Of a stretch of DNA of 64,000 bases, positions 37,037-45,962 are shown one piece after another. Below the pieces are notes generated by a model that saw only the letters and a list, made by a program, of their open reading frames with translations, made no database searches and had not been told where the DNA came from. The position numbers were made by a program, and so were the translations under genes. The stretch spans positions 26,980 through 90,979 of the forward strand of contig JAFLRR010000010.1 of the NCBI GenBank assembly GCA_022511345.1. Direction: 5' to 3'. How positions within the stretch are numbered: the first letter of the stretch is position 1; the number at the start of each line of letters is the position of its first letter. The DNA is from Alistipes sp. GTDB taxonomy: Bacteria > Bacteroidota > Bacteroidia > Bacteroidales > Rikenellaceae.

Positions 37037-37196
37037 CACCATGGAAATAATATTGTAAAACAGGAATTTATCGTAGCTTGTCGTCTGTTTTGTACGTTTT
37101 TCTGAACTTTTTTGAACAACATGGCGGATTTTTACTGCTTTTTTATAGCACGTTTGCAGTATTTTACAATTTTACATATCTTTGCACCTTAATTAA
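37037..37196 (+). promoter_or_regulatory. Candidate invertible promoter segment, ON orientation
   Basis: 160 bp, AT-rich, enclosed by the 18-bp inverted repeats. It contains TTTG (37153-37156), a 20-bp spacer and TATCTTTG (37177-37184), an exact Bacteroidota promoter directed to the fimbrial genes. Its reverse complement contains no TAnnTTTG, so only one strand orientation of the segment would transcribe the fimbrial operon. Transcription would start near 37190 and read through the right repeat. Confidence 0.8.
37153..37184 (+). promoter_or_regulatory. Fimbrial locus 1 promoter
   Basis: TTTG-N20-TATCTTTG, a perfect consensus inside the invertible segment, about 75 bp upstream of the DUF3575 start. 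Confidence 0.8.
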
Positions 37197-37214
37197 TGCA
37201 TCTCTATCAAAGAG
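37197..37214 (+). repeat. Right inverted repeat of candidate invertible promoter
   Basis: TGCATCTCTATCAAAGAG, the exact inverted copy of 37019-37036. Confidence 0.85.
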
Positions 37215-37259
37215 TTAGTCTGCGAAATCGGCGATGCGACATATTTTATTATTATGCAT

Positions 37260-38576
37260 ATGAAACGATATATTATTATACTGTTTTTCTTGTCGTGCGT
37301 AGCAGGAGCGGCCTACGCGCAAGAGACTCGTACGGAATTCAGAGTCGATTTCCGTGTGGGCAGTGCCGTCGTCGACCCGGCCTACTCGGACAACGCTCAA
37401 CGACTGTCGGAGATTATAGATTTCGTCGACCGTGTGAACAGCGACCCGGCCGTAGAGATTGTCAGCGTAGCATTCTGCGGAACGACCTCGCCCGAGGGCA
37501 GCGTGCAGTTCAACCGTCGGCTGTCGCAGAAGCGTCTGGAGGCGCTCGAACATATCGTGCGCAGCAAGGTCAGTATCCCCGAGCATCTGATTTCGCGCAA
37601 CGACTTCCACATTCCGTGGGACGAGCTCAAAATATGGGTCGGCAACTCGGACATCGCCCAAAAGCAGACAGTGGTGGATATTATCGACCAGCGTCCGAGG
37701 ATGGTCACCGACCGCAACGGCCTGACCGTCGATGCGCGCATGCAGGAGCTGCGCATACTCGACGAGGGTCGTGTGTGGGAGGTGCTGAACAAACAATTTT
37801 TTGTCAATATGCGCTCGGCGAGTGCCGTGATAACCACCTTCCGCAAAGAGGATATCGGAGTTGCCGATATGCCCGACGAAGAGGCGGCCGACCTGCAGCA
37901 GGTCATCATCCCCGAACCTGAACCGGCACCCGAGCCTGAACCGGCACCTGAGCCCGAACCTGAACCTGAACCTGAACCTGAACCTGAACCTGAACCGACA
38001 CCCGAACCAGTGCCGGCACCCGAGCCCGAGCCCGAGCCGGTGGAGGCCTTTATGCCGCATGCATATTTGAAGACGAATGTTTTGGGCTGGGGACTCGCAA
38101 TGATCAATTTGGCGGCTGAGGTTGACATATGCGAACATCTGTCGTTCACTCTGCCCATCTACTATTCGGGTATGAACTACTTTACATACAGCCTCAAGTT
38201 CCACATCTTCGGCTTCCAGCCCGAGCTGCGCGGATGGCTTTCGAGTCGCAATGAGGGTGTGTTTTTCGGTGCTCACTTCGGTATGGCGTGGTATGACTTC
38301 GCATTCAAGGGCAAGTACCGCTATCAGGACCACGACCGCAATACGCCGGCTGTTGGCGGAGGCGTGAGCGTAGGCTACCGCATGCCCATCAGCAAGAATA
38401 ACCGCTGGCACGTAGAGTTCGCCGTTGGCGGCGGTGTCTACCGTCTGCACTACGACACCTTTATTAATAAACCGAACGGCAAGCGCACGGGTGTATTCCG
38501 CAAGACCTATGTGGGTCTCGACCAGGCGGCTATATCGTTCGCCTACAAGTTCGATATGAAGAGAGGAGGCAAGTGA
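37260..38576 (+). CDS. DUF3575 fimbrial-assembly protein with OmpA-like N-terminus
   Basis: 438 residues from the ATG at 37260 (an alternative ATG is at 37254). Signal peptide ends A-A-Y-A-Q. The N-terminal ~190 residues resemble the OmpA-like/TonB-adjacent domains found before DUF3575 ([24 protein letters not shown]). A Pro-Glu linker built from P-E-P-E and P-A-P-E-type repeats (37916-38040) leads to the DUF3575 barrel ([10 protein letters not shown] to the final F-A-Y-K-F-D). Such genes head Bacteroidales fimbrial operons. Its stop overlaps the next ATG (TGATG). Confidence 0.85.
   Translation: MKRYIIILFFLSCVAGAAYAQETRTEFRVDFRVGSAVVDPAYSDNAQRLSEIIDFVDRVNSDPAVEIVSVAFCGTTSPEGSVQFNRRLSQKRLEALEHIVRSKVSIPEHLISRNDFHIPWDELKIWVGNSDIAQKQTVVDIIDQRPRMVTDRNGLTVDARMQELRILDEGRVWEVLNKQFFVNMRSASAVITTFRKEDIGVADMPDEEAADLQQVIIPEPEPAPEPEPAPEPEPEPEPEPEPEPEPTPEPVPAPEPEPEPVEAFMPHAYLKTNVLGWGLAMINLAAEVDICEHLSFTLPIYYSGMNYFTYSLKFHIFGFQPELRGWLSSRNEGVFFGAHFGMAWYDFAFKGKYRYQDHDRNTPAVGGGVSVGYRMPISKNNRWHVEFAVGGGVYRLHYDTFINKPNGKRTGVFRKTYVGLDQAAISFAYKFDMKRGGK
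37916..38040 (+). repeat. Pro-Glu codon repeat (tandem 6-bp units)
   Basis: Repeated CCTGAA/CCCGAG/CCGGCA-type hexamers encoding P-E-P-E and P-A-P-E in the DUF3575 protein. The C-rich hexanucleotide array is expected to be slippage-prone and would change linker length in frame by two residues per unit. Confidence 0.85.
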
Positions 38577-39646
38577 TGAAACGCATACTTAAATATATGC
38601 TTGCAACCGTTTCACTGACGGCAGGCATTCTGTTGTCGGGCTGCAACGTCCATGAGTGGCCGAAGCTCGAATATGGCGAAGTGCCATTTGTTCTGAATCT
38701 CGATTTCGACACGGCGCTGCCGCTCTACCGCACGGTAAACTACACGCGCGGCGAGGGGATTTCGCGCGTATCGCCGTCCGACTGCGACATCCGCTACATT
38801 GTGAGCATCTACCGCGCGGGCGAGACGAGCGGCTCCCGTTCTGAATGCCGCCGCTATGTCTTCACCAAACCTTACAGCGAGGATTTGGACTACACCGCAA
38901 CCATTGCTCTCGACGAGGGCGACTGGGAGATATATGCGTGGGCCGATTATGTCGACGCTGGCAGCCGCAGCGACAAGTATTACGACACGTCGGACTTCGG
39001 CAACATCGTTTACAGCGACAAGAACAACTACGGAGGCAGCAATGACTGCAACGACGCCTTCCGCGGAAGCGTTTCGGTGACGGTCATCCACCCCGACCGC
39101 TTCCTCGAGAGCGAACCGCTGCCCTCATACGAGGCCACGGTGCCCATGATACGTCCTTTGGGCCGCTTCGAATTCATTGCCACCGACGTCGATGCATTTC
39201 TTACGCGTGTGGCGGCCGTGCGCTCGCAGAGCGCCAATGCGTCGGAGGCGTCGGATACGCGCGGTATCGACGTGTCGGAGTTCCGTGCGATATTCCGTTA
39301 CAATGCATTTATGCCGAGCACGTTCAACATCTTCACCAACCTGCCTTCCGACTCATGGACGGGCATGTGGTTCGACAGCAGAATGGAACTGCGCAACGAT
39401 GGCGAGATGCTGCTGGGCTTCGACTACGTGCTGGTAAACGACAGCGACGGTACGGTGATGAATCTGGATGTTGAGATTTACGACACCGATGGCACGCTGC
39501 TGTCGGTTACGCGAGGCGTGGAGGTGCCCATCGTGCGCAGCAAACTGACAATCGTCAAGGGCGAGTTCCTGACCTCTACGGGCTCGGGAGGCGTAACGGT
39601 AAATCCCGATTTCGATGGCCCCGACTATAATTTGGAAATACAATAA
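38576..39646 (+). CDS. Mfa2/FimB-like fimbrial lipoprotein
   Basis: 356 residues from the ATG at 38576, overlapping the DUF3575 stop as TGATG. Lipobox L-S-G-C near residue 20 followed by N-V-H-E-W-P. It closely parallels the protein at 62925-63947 (C-D-V-H-Q-W-P; W-A-D; A-F-R/C-G; P-x-x-x-F-x-F-I-A). By position (after DUF3575, before DUF6562 proteins) it is the candidate anchor or cap lipoprotein of the fimbria. Family assignment is by resemblance. Confidence 0.7.
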   Translation: MKRILKYMLATVSLTAGILLSGCNVHEWPKLEYGEVPFVLNLDFDTALPLYRTVNYTRGEGISRVSPSDCDIRYIVSIYRAGETSGSRSECRRYVFTKPYSEDLDYTATIALDEGDWEIYAWADYVDAGSRSDKYYDTSDFGNIVYSDKNNYGGSNDCNDAFRGSVSVTVIHPDRFLESEPLPSYEATVPMIRPLGRFEFIATDVDAFLTRVAAVRSQSANASEASDTRGIDVSEFRAIFRYNAFMPSTFNIFTNLPSDSWTGMWFDSRMELRNDGEMLLGFDYVLVNDSDGTVMNLDVEIYDTDGTLLSVTRGVEVPIVRSKLTIVKGEFLTSTGSGGVTVNPDFDGPDYNLEIQ

Positions 39647-39661
39647 TAAACTAAATAATAG

Positions 39662-42649
39662 ATGATTATGAGAAATTTATTTTTTACCGCCATTTGTGCG
39701 GCAGCGATTTTGGCGACCTCGTGCGAGAAGTCGTTCGACGATGTTGCTGTCGGCGGCGACAAGGCAGTGACCTTGTCGGTAAAAATCGGCCTGCCCGAGA
39801 TGTCGACGCGTGCGTTTGCCGATGGAACCAAGGCTACCGAGTTGAAGTATGCCGTCTATGAGGTTACAGACGCAGAACTCAAGAAAATCGACAACGATGC
39901 GTACTACGGAACGACGGAGATTTACCTGAAAACCAACCTTTCGTTCACGCTGTTGAAGGACCACAAGTACGGCCTTGTATTCTGGGCGGCTGCTCCGGAT
40001 GACAGTCCCTATAAAGTGGAATTCACGGAGAGCGGAGCAACGATGAGCTATAATGAGGAGAGCGGTTCTCTGAGTTTGAACAGCGACAATAACGACGCCT
40101 TCTATGCTTACGAGGTGGTCCAGGTTACCGGCGACAATTCGATTTCGGTGCAGCTTTTCCGTCCTTTTGCACAGATAAACATCGGAACCAACGACTTCAA
40201 AAAGGCAGAAACACTCGGCATCGATACCGAATCGATCGCTTCTTATATACAGGTACCTGCTTCCGGCAGCCTCGATTTGGTAACCGGAAAGGTCGAAACA
40301 TCGGACCAGGCCGGCACTGTTCGGTTTGAAGGCGGTGTTCCGGAGGGCGAAACTTATCCCGTAAAAGGCTACGAATATTTGGCCATGGCCTATGTATTGG
40401 TCGGAGCCGAGCAGGGGACTATAGATATTGAGTTCGGTTACAGCAACGACTCCGGCGTTGGAACAACGCGTAAGATCGGTTCGGTTCCCGTGCGTCGCAA
40501 CTACCGCACCAACATCTACGGTGCGCTGCTGACGAGCAACCTCGATGTCAATGTCGAGATCGAGCCCGACACCGAGGGCGACAAGAATGTGATGCTCACC
40601 TGGGACGGCAAGACCACGAACGAGCCCGTTTACGATGAGGGCACCTACACTGTCAAGGGTGCCGATGAGCTGGCATGGCTGGCTTCGCAGCCGGACAATT
40701 CTTTCGAGAATGAGACCATCGTTCTCGAGAACGACCTCGATCTCAATGGCGAGGAATTCCCCGCATTTGCATCGGGCGTCACGCGTAGCGGTACGACCGC
40801 AAGCGGCACCTCGTTCAGGGGTGTATTCAACGGTAACGGCAAGACTATCAGCAATGCCAAGGTCGTAGTGAAAGATGCCACCGCAGACCATGCCGTCGGT
40901 TTCTTTGCAAGCGTTGCAGGCGCGAATGCGGCAGTTAGGGACGTCACGTTCGATAAGATAGAGATTGTTAACGAAACGGCCGAGCAGGCAGGTGTCGTAG
41001 GTATCGTTACTGAGGGCGCCACCATTGAGAATGTCAAGGTCATGCGCGGTACGATTCGGAGCAAAGAGGCTGCCGGCGGTATTGTCGGCCGCGTGTTGAA
41101 GAGCGGAACGGTCAAGAATTGCGAGAACCACGCAGATGTATCGACCACGGCTCACAATGTCGGCGGTATCGTGGGTGCTGCATATTATAATAATGAAGGC
41201 ATGTCCATTACCGGCTGCGACAACTACGGCAATATCAGCGGTAACTATGGTGCCGGCGGTATTGTCGGTTTGAATACGGGCGAAGTTGCCAATTGCAACA
41301 ACTACGGCTCGAGCGTAACCAGCAAGTCGGCCAGCGTAGGCGGTATTGTCGGTGAACAGCACGCTTCGGGTTCGATTACCGGTTGCACCAACTATGCAGA
41401 TGTTACCGGCGGTGACGCTGCCGGCACATATGGCGCCGGCGGTATTGTCGGCTGGGTACGCTACGATTCGAGTACGGCTAATTATCCTGATCTTAAAGCT
41501 ATTACGGTTTCGGGCTGCACCAACGAGGGCAAACATATCAAAGGAGCTACGGGTGTCGGCGGCATCGTAGGCGTATGGTACAGCGACGGCGAGTGCAAGG
41601 AGAATATCAACATGGCAGAGACCATTGAGGCAAGCGGCAACTTTGCAGCGGGTATTGTCGGCAATTCGCAGTGGACCGAGGTTGACTCGGAGCGCGGCAC
41701 AAAAGACACCCACGCTGAGGGGCTTAAGCTCACCGTTCACGACAATGTATCATATACGGCAATGGGCGACATCAAGGCAAATGACTGCACGCACCGGTAC
41801 GTATATATTAACGACAGCCGAACCACCGAATATGATAACTCCAATCCTTCCATGACAACCGTCGGCAGCGATGAGGAACTTACCGCGGCTCTTACATCGG
41901 CCACGGAGGGTGCATATATCAAGCTGAAAAAGGGCGAATACCAGCCGCTGTCTTATCAATCGAATAGTAATTTCACTGCCCAAAATGTGACAATCGACTG
42001 CGGCGGTGCCGTGTTTACCGGCAATGAAAGCCATCTTAACTTCAATGAGACAACAACGATCAAAAATGCGACTTTTAAGAATTACGACGAAAAACACACT
42101 GCGCAGAATGTCAATTCCGCCTGTGGTGCCTACGGCTATACCTGCGGCAATTTCGAGAACTGCGTATTCGAGGGTGAGTCCGGATTCAGATATATAACTA
42201 TTACCGGCAATACTACCTTTAAGAATTGTCAATTTATTGCAACAGTTGAGCATGCTTTCCACGTAGATGCCTGCATGGGTACACCCAAAGTCACACTTAT
42301 AGATTGCACGATGAGCGGTTATTGTCCGCTCGGCAGCTTGAACATTACCGAATACGAGATTACCGGCTGCACCTTCTCGACCAACGATGCAGGTTTCGGC
42401 GGTGTAGGTTTGCGCCGTCCCACGACAATGACCGATTGCAAGTTCTACATCGGCGGCAAGTACGACCACGATGAAATTGCACTGAAAACGGCAGGTATGG
42501 CCTATGTATTCAACAATTGCACGGTCAATGATGCACCTCTCACGTCCGAATATGAGTTTGCTGTCGGTGCCGAAGGTATTGAGGTAACTATCGACCAGAC
42601 CCAATACACGCTTACCAAGACCGGGGACAAGCCCAGCCGCAGCAATTAG
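39662..42649 (+). CDS. DUF6562 fimbrillin-like protein with GLUG/beta-helix passenger
   Basis: 995 residues; start 39662 or 39668. Lipobox L-A-T-S-C. The N-terminal ~310 residues form the DUF6562 module: a T-R-A motif, F-W-A-A-A-P, F-A-Q-I-N-I-G, and the family-defining V-P-V-R-R-N-Y-R-T-N. After a short linker come about seven G-G-I-V-G (GLUG-type) repeats between roughly 470 and 700, then a C-terminal stretch of parallel beta-helix-like N/C/T-rich repeats. Predicted surface-exposed tip or shaft subunit with a variable outer part. No enzyme residue is seen. Confidence 0.8.
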   Translation: MIMRNLFFTAICAAAILATSCEKSFDDVAVGGDKAVTLSVKIGLPEMSTRAFADGTKATELKYAVYEVTDAELKKIDNDAYYGTTEIYLKTNLSFTLLKDHKYGLVFWAAAPDDSPYKVEFTESGATMSYNEESGSLSLNSDNNDAFYAYEVVQVTGDNSISVQLFRPFAQINIGTNDFKKAETLGIDTESIASYIQVPASGSLDLVTGKVETSDQAGTVRFEGGVPEGETYPVKGYEYLAMAYVLVGAEQGTIDIEFGYSNDSGVGTTRKIGSVPVRRNYRTNIYGALLTSNLDVNVEIEPDTEGDKNVMLTWDGKTTNEPVYDEGTYTVKGADELAWLASQPDNSFENETIVLENDLDLNGEEFPAFASGVTRSGTTASGTSFRGVFNGNGKTISNAKVVVKDATADHAVGFFASVAGANAAVRDVTFDKIEIVNETAEQAGVVGIVTEGATIENVKVMRGTIRSKEAAGGIVGRVLKSGTVKNCENHADVSTTAHNVGGIVGAAYYNNEGMSITGCDNYGNISGNYGAGGIVGLNTGEVANCNNYGSSVTSKSASVGGIVGEQHASGSITGCTNYADVTGGDAAGTYGAGGIVGWVRYDSSTANYPDLKAITVSGCTNEGKHIKGATGVGGIVGVWYSDGECKENINMAETIEASGNFAAGIVGNSQWTEVDSERGTKDTHAEGLKLTVHDNVSYTAMGDIKANDCTHRYVYINDSRTTEYDNSNPSMTTVGSDEELTAALTSATEGAYIKLKKGEYQPLSYQSNSNFTAQNVTIDCGGAVFTGNESHLNFNETTTIKNATFKNYDEKHTAQNVNSACGAYGYTCGNFENCVFEGESGFRYITITGNTTFKNCQFIATVEHAFHVDACMGTPKVTLIDCTMSGYCPLGSLNITEYEITGCTFSTNDAGFGGVGLRRPTTMTDCKFYIGGKYDHDEIALKTAGMAYVFNNCTVNDAPLTSEYEFAVGAEGIEVTIDQTQYTLTKTGDKPSRSN
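41074..41662 (+). repeat. GLUG-repeat coding array
   Basis: About seven imperfect copies of a GGCGGTATTGTCGG-like block (41074, 41160, 41253, 41337, 41440, 41558, 41647), spaced 84-118 bp, each encoding G-G-I-V-G. Diverged tandem duplication inside the fimbrillin-like gene. Confidence 0.8.
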
Positions 42650-42699
42650 GAAACTGAACTAACAACAACAATATCTATTTAAACTAAAACATTAGATCT

Positions 42700-45009
42700 A
42701 TGAAGAGAATCTTATTAATGATGTTGGCTGTCGCAGGAATGGCAGCCACATCTTGCGAGCGGTCGTTCGACGATGGCGGTGTCGCTGTCGGCAACGAGGC
42801 CAAAGTGTCGGTGAACATCGAATTCCCTGCCATGCAGACCCGTGCTGCCTACAGCGACGGCACGACGGCTACGGAGTTGCAGTATGCCGTTTTCGAGAAG
42901 AAGAATGACGTCCTCAAGAGAATCGAAACCTACACGGTCGACTCGGACAATCCTGAGGAAATCCACATCAGCAAGCAGATTGAGTTCCAGCTGGTAACCG
43001 GCCGCACCTATCAGTTCGTGTTCTGGGCTGCCGCTCCGTCGGAAGGCGATGATTGGACCAACCCCTACACCGTTGAGTTCACCGAAGAGGGTGCAACCAT
43101 GGAGGTCGATTATTCGAAGATCCTGGCTAACGACGAGCGCAACGATGCATTCTTCGCAAGCGTCGAGAAGGAGATTACGGGCGACGTTCAGATGTCGGTC
43201 GAGCTTACCCGTCCGTTTGCACAGATTAACGTCGGTACGAGCGACTACGAGGTTGCGGAGGATCAGGAGTGCGCACCCGATCTCTCGCAGATTGTGCTTA
43301 ACAAGGCATATACGACCCTTGACCTTGTAACCGGCGCGGCTACCGGAAATAACGGCGACACGACGTTCGCCTTCAATGATATCGACTCCTCAAAGAAGTT
43401 CCCCATTGACAACTATGAATATCTGGCTATGACCTACGTGTTGGCTTCGGCCGAGGAGGAGGCTGACTACACCGTTACGTTCTCTTACAAAGAGGGTGCA
43501 GATGGCGACGTCACCAACCGCACGGTAGGTTCGGTGCCTGTTCGGCGCAACTTCCGCACCAATATGTTCGGTCAGGTGCTGACCAGCACGGCGTCGGTTA
43601 ACGTGATTATCGTTCCCGAGTACGAGGAGCCCGACTACAACTACAGCCAGCTGCTGTTTGCTGCTGCTGTGGGCGGCACGGCCGTTCTTGAGGGTGATGT
43701 AGATTTGAACGAACATGGCAACGTCCTGACATTCACGAGAGATGCGGTTGTTGACCTCAATGGCAAAACCATTAAGAGTCTGAAAGGTAAAGATGGTGCC
43801 ATAACGGTTTTGGGTGCAGATCTGACTATCAAAGGAGATGGAACGATGGAGTCAACTGATGACGACCATTGTACCTTGATCTGGGCTGACAATGGAGGTA
43901 CTGTTACCATTGAAAATGGCACATTTACAGCAAATGGCAATGATGACCAACTGATTTATATTGGACAAAACGGAGGAACAATTTATATTAAAGGAGGTAC
44001 TTTCAAAATAAATGATGATCCTAAGTTTACTTTGAACTGCCAAGATAATGCTGTCAAAAACGGTACTGCTAAATTCGTTGTAACGGGCGGTGCATTCCAT
44101 AACTATGATCCGGCGGAAGCCTACACTGAGCCTGCACCTTATCGTCCCATAAATTGGGTAGCCCCCGGCTACAAGTCGGTTAAGACCACTATCGACGGCG
44201 ATGAAAACTGGTATATAGTCATTCCTGCTGATACGGATATTATCTCCGTACCTACTGATATGACGCAGGATGACTTCAACGAAGCAATCACCAATGCTGC
44301 CGACAATGCAATTTTCTATCTCGGCGATGATGTTGACCTCAAATTGCCGAGCAATGCAACGGTGAACAAAAACTTCACGTTTGTGGGCAATGGCGCCGAC
44401 AAGAGCACCATTAAAGATCTTAACCACGAAACTGCGACCGGCAGCAATCTGACGTTCGAGAATCTGACTCTGCAGGTAGCCCAAGGCGGTTCGTTCACGA
44501 GCCTTGGTTTCCAAGGTGCCGAAAGTATTACGCTTAAAAATGTTACGGTCAAAGGAGAGTTCCACACGTTCTCGGCCACGACAGCCGTATTCGAGGGTTG
44601 CACCTTTAATCACGACCGTATAAACAACACTGCGCGTCAGGGTCTTTGGTGCGAAGCTTATGGCACGACGGTTATCAAGGATTGCATATTCCAGGTAGTA
44701 CCTACCAATCCAAGCCATGAGACCAAAGCTATCCTTATTTACAGCGACTATAACTTCGAGATGGGCGATGTGGAGGTTACGAACTGCCAGTTCCTGGCCG
44801 GCAATAAGTCGGAGAAAGCAGCTGTCGAGATTCACTCCGAGAAGTTCACAAGTGCAGGCACCCTTACGATTACCGACTGCACCTGGGATGATAAGACCTA
44901 TGAAGGCGGTCTGTGGCGTGAGATAAACAACACCGCATCAGGCAAACCTCAAACTAAGTTCTATACCGTTATCGAAAACGGAGAAGAAGTGCAGACGTCT
45001 GCTCAATAG
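42700..45009 (+). CDS. DUF6562 fimbrillin-like protein with AT-rich beta-helix passenger
   Basis: 769 residues. Lipobox A-A-T-S-C, then S-F-D-D as in the upstream gene, Q-T-R-A, V-P-V-R-R-N-F-R-T-N and the full DUF6562 module (~25-310). A second part (residues ~340-480) is beta-helical with N-G-G-T repeats and markedly lower GC (43700-44150) than the flanks. The last ~270 residues return to host-like composition and hold repeated parallel beta-strand units. Probable variable fimbrial subunit; last gene of locus 1. Confidence 0.8.
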   Translation: MKRILLMMLAVAGMAATSCERSFDDGGVAVGNEAKVSVNIEFPAMQTRAAYSDGTTATELQYAVFEKKNDVLKRIETYTVDSDNPEEIHISKQIEFQLVTGRTYQFVFWAAAPSEGDDWTNPYTVEFTEEGATMEVDYSKILANDERNDAFFASVEKEITGDVQMSVELTRPFAQINVGTSDYEVAEDQECAPDLSQIVLNKAYTTLDLVTGAATGNNGDTTFAFNDIDSSKKFPIDNYEYLAMTYVLASAEEEADYTVTFSYKEGADGDVTNRTVGSVPVRRNFRTNMFGQVLTSTASVNVIIVPEYEEPDYNYSQLLFAAAVGGTAVLEGDVDLNEHGNVLTFTRDAVVDLNGKTIKSLKGKDGAITVLGADLTIKGDGTMESTDDDHCTLIWADNGGTVTIENGTFTANGNDDQLIYIGQNGGTIYIKGGTFKINDDPKFTLNCQDNAVKNGTAKFVVTGGAFHNYDPAEAYTEPAPYRPINWVAPGYKSVKTTIDGDENWYIVIPADTDIISVPTDMTQDDFNEAITNAADNAIFYLGDDVDLKLPSNATVNKNFTFVGNGADKSTIKDLNHETATGSNLTFENLTLQVAQGGSFTSLGFQGAESITLKNVTVKGEFHTFSATTAVFEGCTFNHDRINNTARQGLWCEAYGTTVIKDCIFQVVPTNPSHETKAILIYSDYNFEMGDVEVTNCQFLAGNKSEKAAVEIHSEKFTSAGTLTITDCTWDDKTYEGGLWREINNTASGKPQTKFYTVIENGEEVQTSAQ

Positions 45010-45029
45010 CCGTCGGTACAATCACAACG

Positions 45030-45068
45030 AAAAGAGTGCGTTTCCATTAAGAAACGCACTCTTTTTTG
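45030..45068 (+). terminator. Fimbrial locus 1 terminator
   Basis: Fourteen-bp stem AAAGAGTGCGTTTC / GAAACGCACTCTTT with a CATTAA loop, ending in six Ts. Confidence 0.9.
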
Positions 45069-45189
45069 CATACGTTCAAATCCGCGATGTTGCGTTGTTT
45101 AGTATAAAAAAACAATCACACCCAATCTTACTTTTCGGGCGTAAAATCGGGTGTTGATTCTGCAATTTGCTGACATTCAGCGTTCTTTG

Positions 45190-45274
45190 CGGAAAGAGAG
45201 GGATTCGAACCCCCGGAACCTCGCAGTTCAACGGTTTTCAAGACCGCCGCAATCGACCACTCTGCCATCTTTCC
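45190..45274 (-). tRNA. tRNA-Ser (UGA)
   Basis: 85 nt on the minus strand with acceptor GGAAAGA/TCTTTCC, a long variable arm, anticodon loop CTTGAAA (anticodon TGA) and T-loop GTTCGAATC. CCA is not encoded. Confidence 0.93.
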
Positions 45275-45279
45275 GTTTG

Positions 45280-45311
45280 CGAAAGTAAGACTTATTTTCG
45301 GTTTTACCAAA
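45280..45311 (-). promoter_or_regulatory. tRNA-Ser promoter
   Basis: Minus strand TTTG (45311-45308), 20-bp spacer, TACTTTCG (45287-45280; one mismatch to TAnnTTTG), directly upstream of the tRNA. Confidence 0.5.
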
Positions 45312-45401
45312 AAATGGGTGTCGCAAAGCTGCCGCAGTGTCGGGCCGGCACAGTTGCGGCTGCTGTTGCCGGCGGGATGAAACAGTCTCGGTCGGGCGGT
45401 G

Positions 45402-45433
45402 TTTCGCTTTTTGGCAGAAAATGTCTATATTTG
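45402..45433 (+). promoter_or_regulatory. HU gene promoter
   Basis: TTTC (45402-45405), 20-bp spacer, TATATTTG (45426-45433); the start codon is at 45470. Confidence 0.55.
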
Positions 45434-45469
45434 CAGCCTATCAGACAGATAGCAAAAAATTATCACCAT

Positions 45470-45733
45470 ATGAACAAAGCACAACTTGTCGAGGCCATGG
45501 CCCTCGATGCCGGAATATCCAAGACCGACGCCCGCAAGGCTGTCGACGCATTTGTACGTGTCACCGTTCAGGCTCTGCGCGAGGAGGACAAAATCCTGCT
45601 CTCGGGACTGGGCGTGTTCTCCGTGCAGCACCGTCCTGCACGCATGGGCCGCAACCCGCGCACGGGTGCGCCCGTGAGGATTGCACCCAAGCGCACGCTG
45701 CGATTCCGTCCTACCATCGAACTCGACGACTGA
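45470..45733 (+). CDS. HU-family DNA-binding protein
   Basis: 87 residues from the ATG at 45470; the longer frame upstream crosses the tRNA gene and was rejected. M-N-K-A-Q-L-V-E-A-M-A at the start, the dimer core L-S-G-L-G-V-F-S-V, and the DNA-binding arm R-x-G-R-N-P-R-T-G-A-P-V are typical of HU/IHF. Acts as a nucleoid-bending protein. It lies between two tRNA genes. Confidence 0.93.
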   Translation: MNKAQLVEAMALDAGISKTDARKAVDAFVRVTVQALREEDKILLSGLGVFSVQHRPARMGRNPRTGAPVRIAPKRTLRFRPTIELDD

Positions 45734-45791
45734 CGCTGCCGATGCCTGCACCGCGATTCAGGCAGGCGCATTCATGGCGGCAGAAATGAAC

Positions 45792-45822
45792 CAGGCGGCC
45801 GTGCTCGAAGCACGGCCGCCTG
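45792..45822. terminator. HU stem-loop, weak terminator
   Basis: Strong palindrome CAGGCGGCCGTGC / GCACGGCCGCCTG with TCGA loop. The following T-tract is short, so termination would be partial. Confidence 0.6.
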
Positions 45823-45829
45823 CGGTTTG

Positions 45830-45901
45830 TAGCTCCACCGCGACTCGAACGCGAATTTAGGGTTTAGGAAACCCTCGTTCTATCCCTTGAACTATAGAGC
45901 C
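45830..45901 (-). tRNA. tRNA-Arg (CCU)
   Basis: 72 nt on the minus strand. Acceptor GGCTCTA pairs with TGGAGCT (two wobble pairs), anticodon stem AGGGT/ACCCT with loop TTCCTAA (anticodon CCT), T-loop GTTCGAGTC. CCA is not encoded. Confidence 0.9.
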
Positions 45902-45902
45902 G

Positions 45903-45938
45903 AAAAAAAACGGTGCGGAAGAGTCTCGTTCCGCACCG
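45903..45938 (-). terminator. Terminator of the FadL-like gene
   Basis: Minus-strand stem CGGTGCGGAA / TTCCGCACCG with an 8-nt loop, then eight Ts, 24 bp after the FadL-like stop and just before tRNA-Arg. Confidence 0.85.
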
Positions 45939-45946
45939 CAAAGATA
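45939..45946 (-). promoter_or_regulatory. -7 box of tRNA-Arg, overlapping the FadL terminator
   Basis: TATCTTTG on the minus strand, immediately before the terminator arm at 45938. Initiation around 45933 would fall inside the first arm. Confidence 0.6.
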
Positions 45947-45962
45947 TAAAAAATTCCGATTA

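Noticed and set aside
36827..37122. Short minus-strand frames in the region before the fimbrial switch
   Set aside because: They cross the left inverted repeat, show no signal or domain, and have no promoter aligned to them.
41074..41662. CRISPR-like spacing of GGCGGTATTGTCGG repeats
   Set aside because: Intervals are unequal (84-118 bp), the repeats are imperfect, and they are in frame within a protein-coding gene as GLUG repeats.
39677..41740. 687-codon frame antisense to the first DUF6562 gene
   Set aside because: No signal or domain, and the plus-strand gene has clear family motifs and operon context.
45167..45470. Extended N-terminus of the HU protein
   Set aside because: The extension would read through the tRNA-Ser gene and the promoter; the typical HU start is at 45470.
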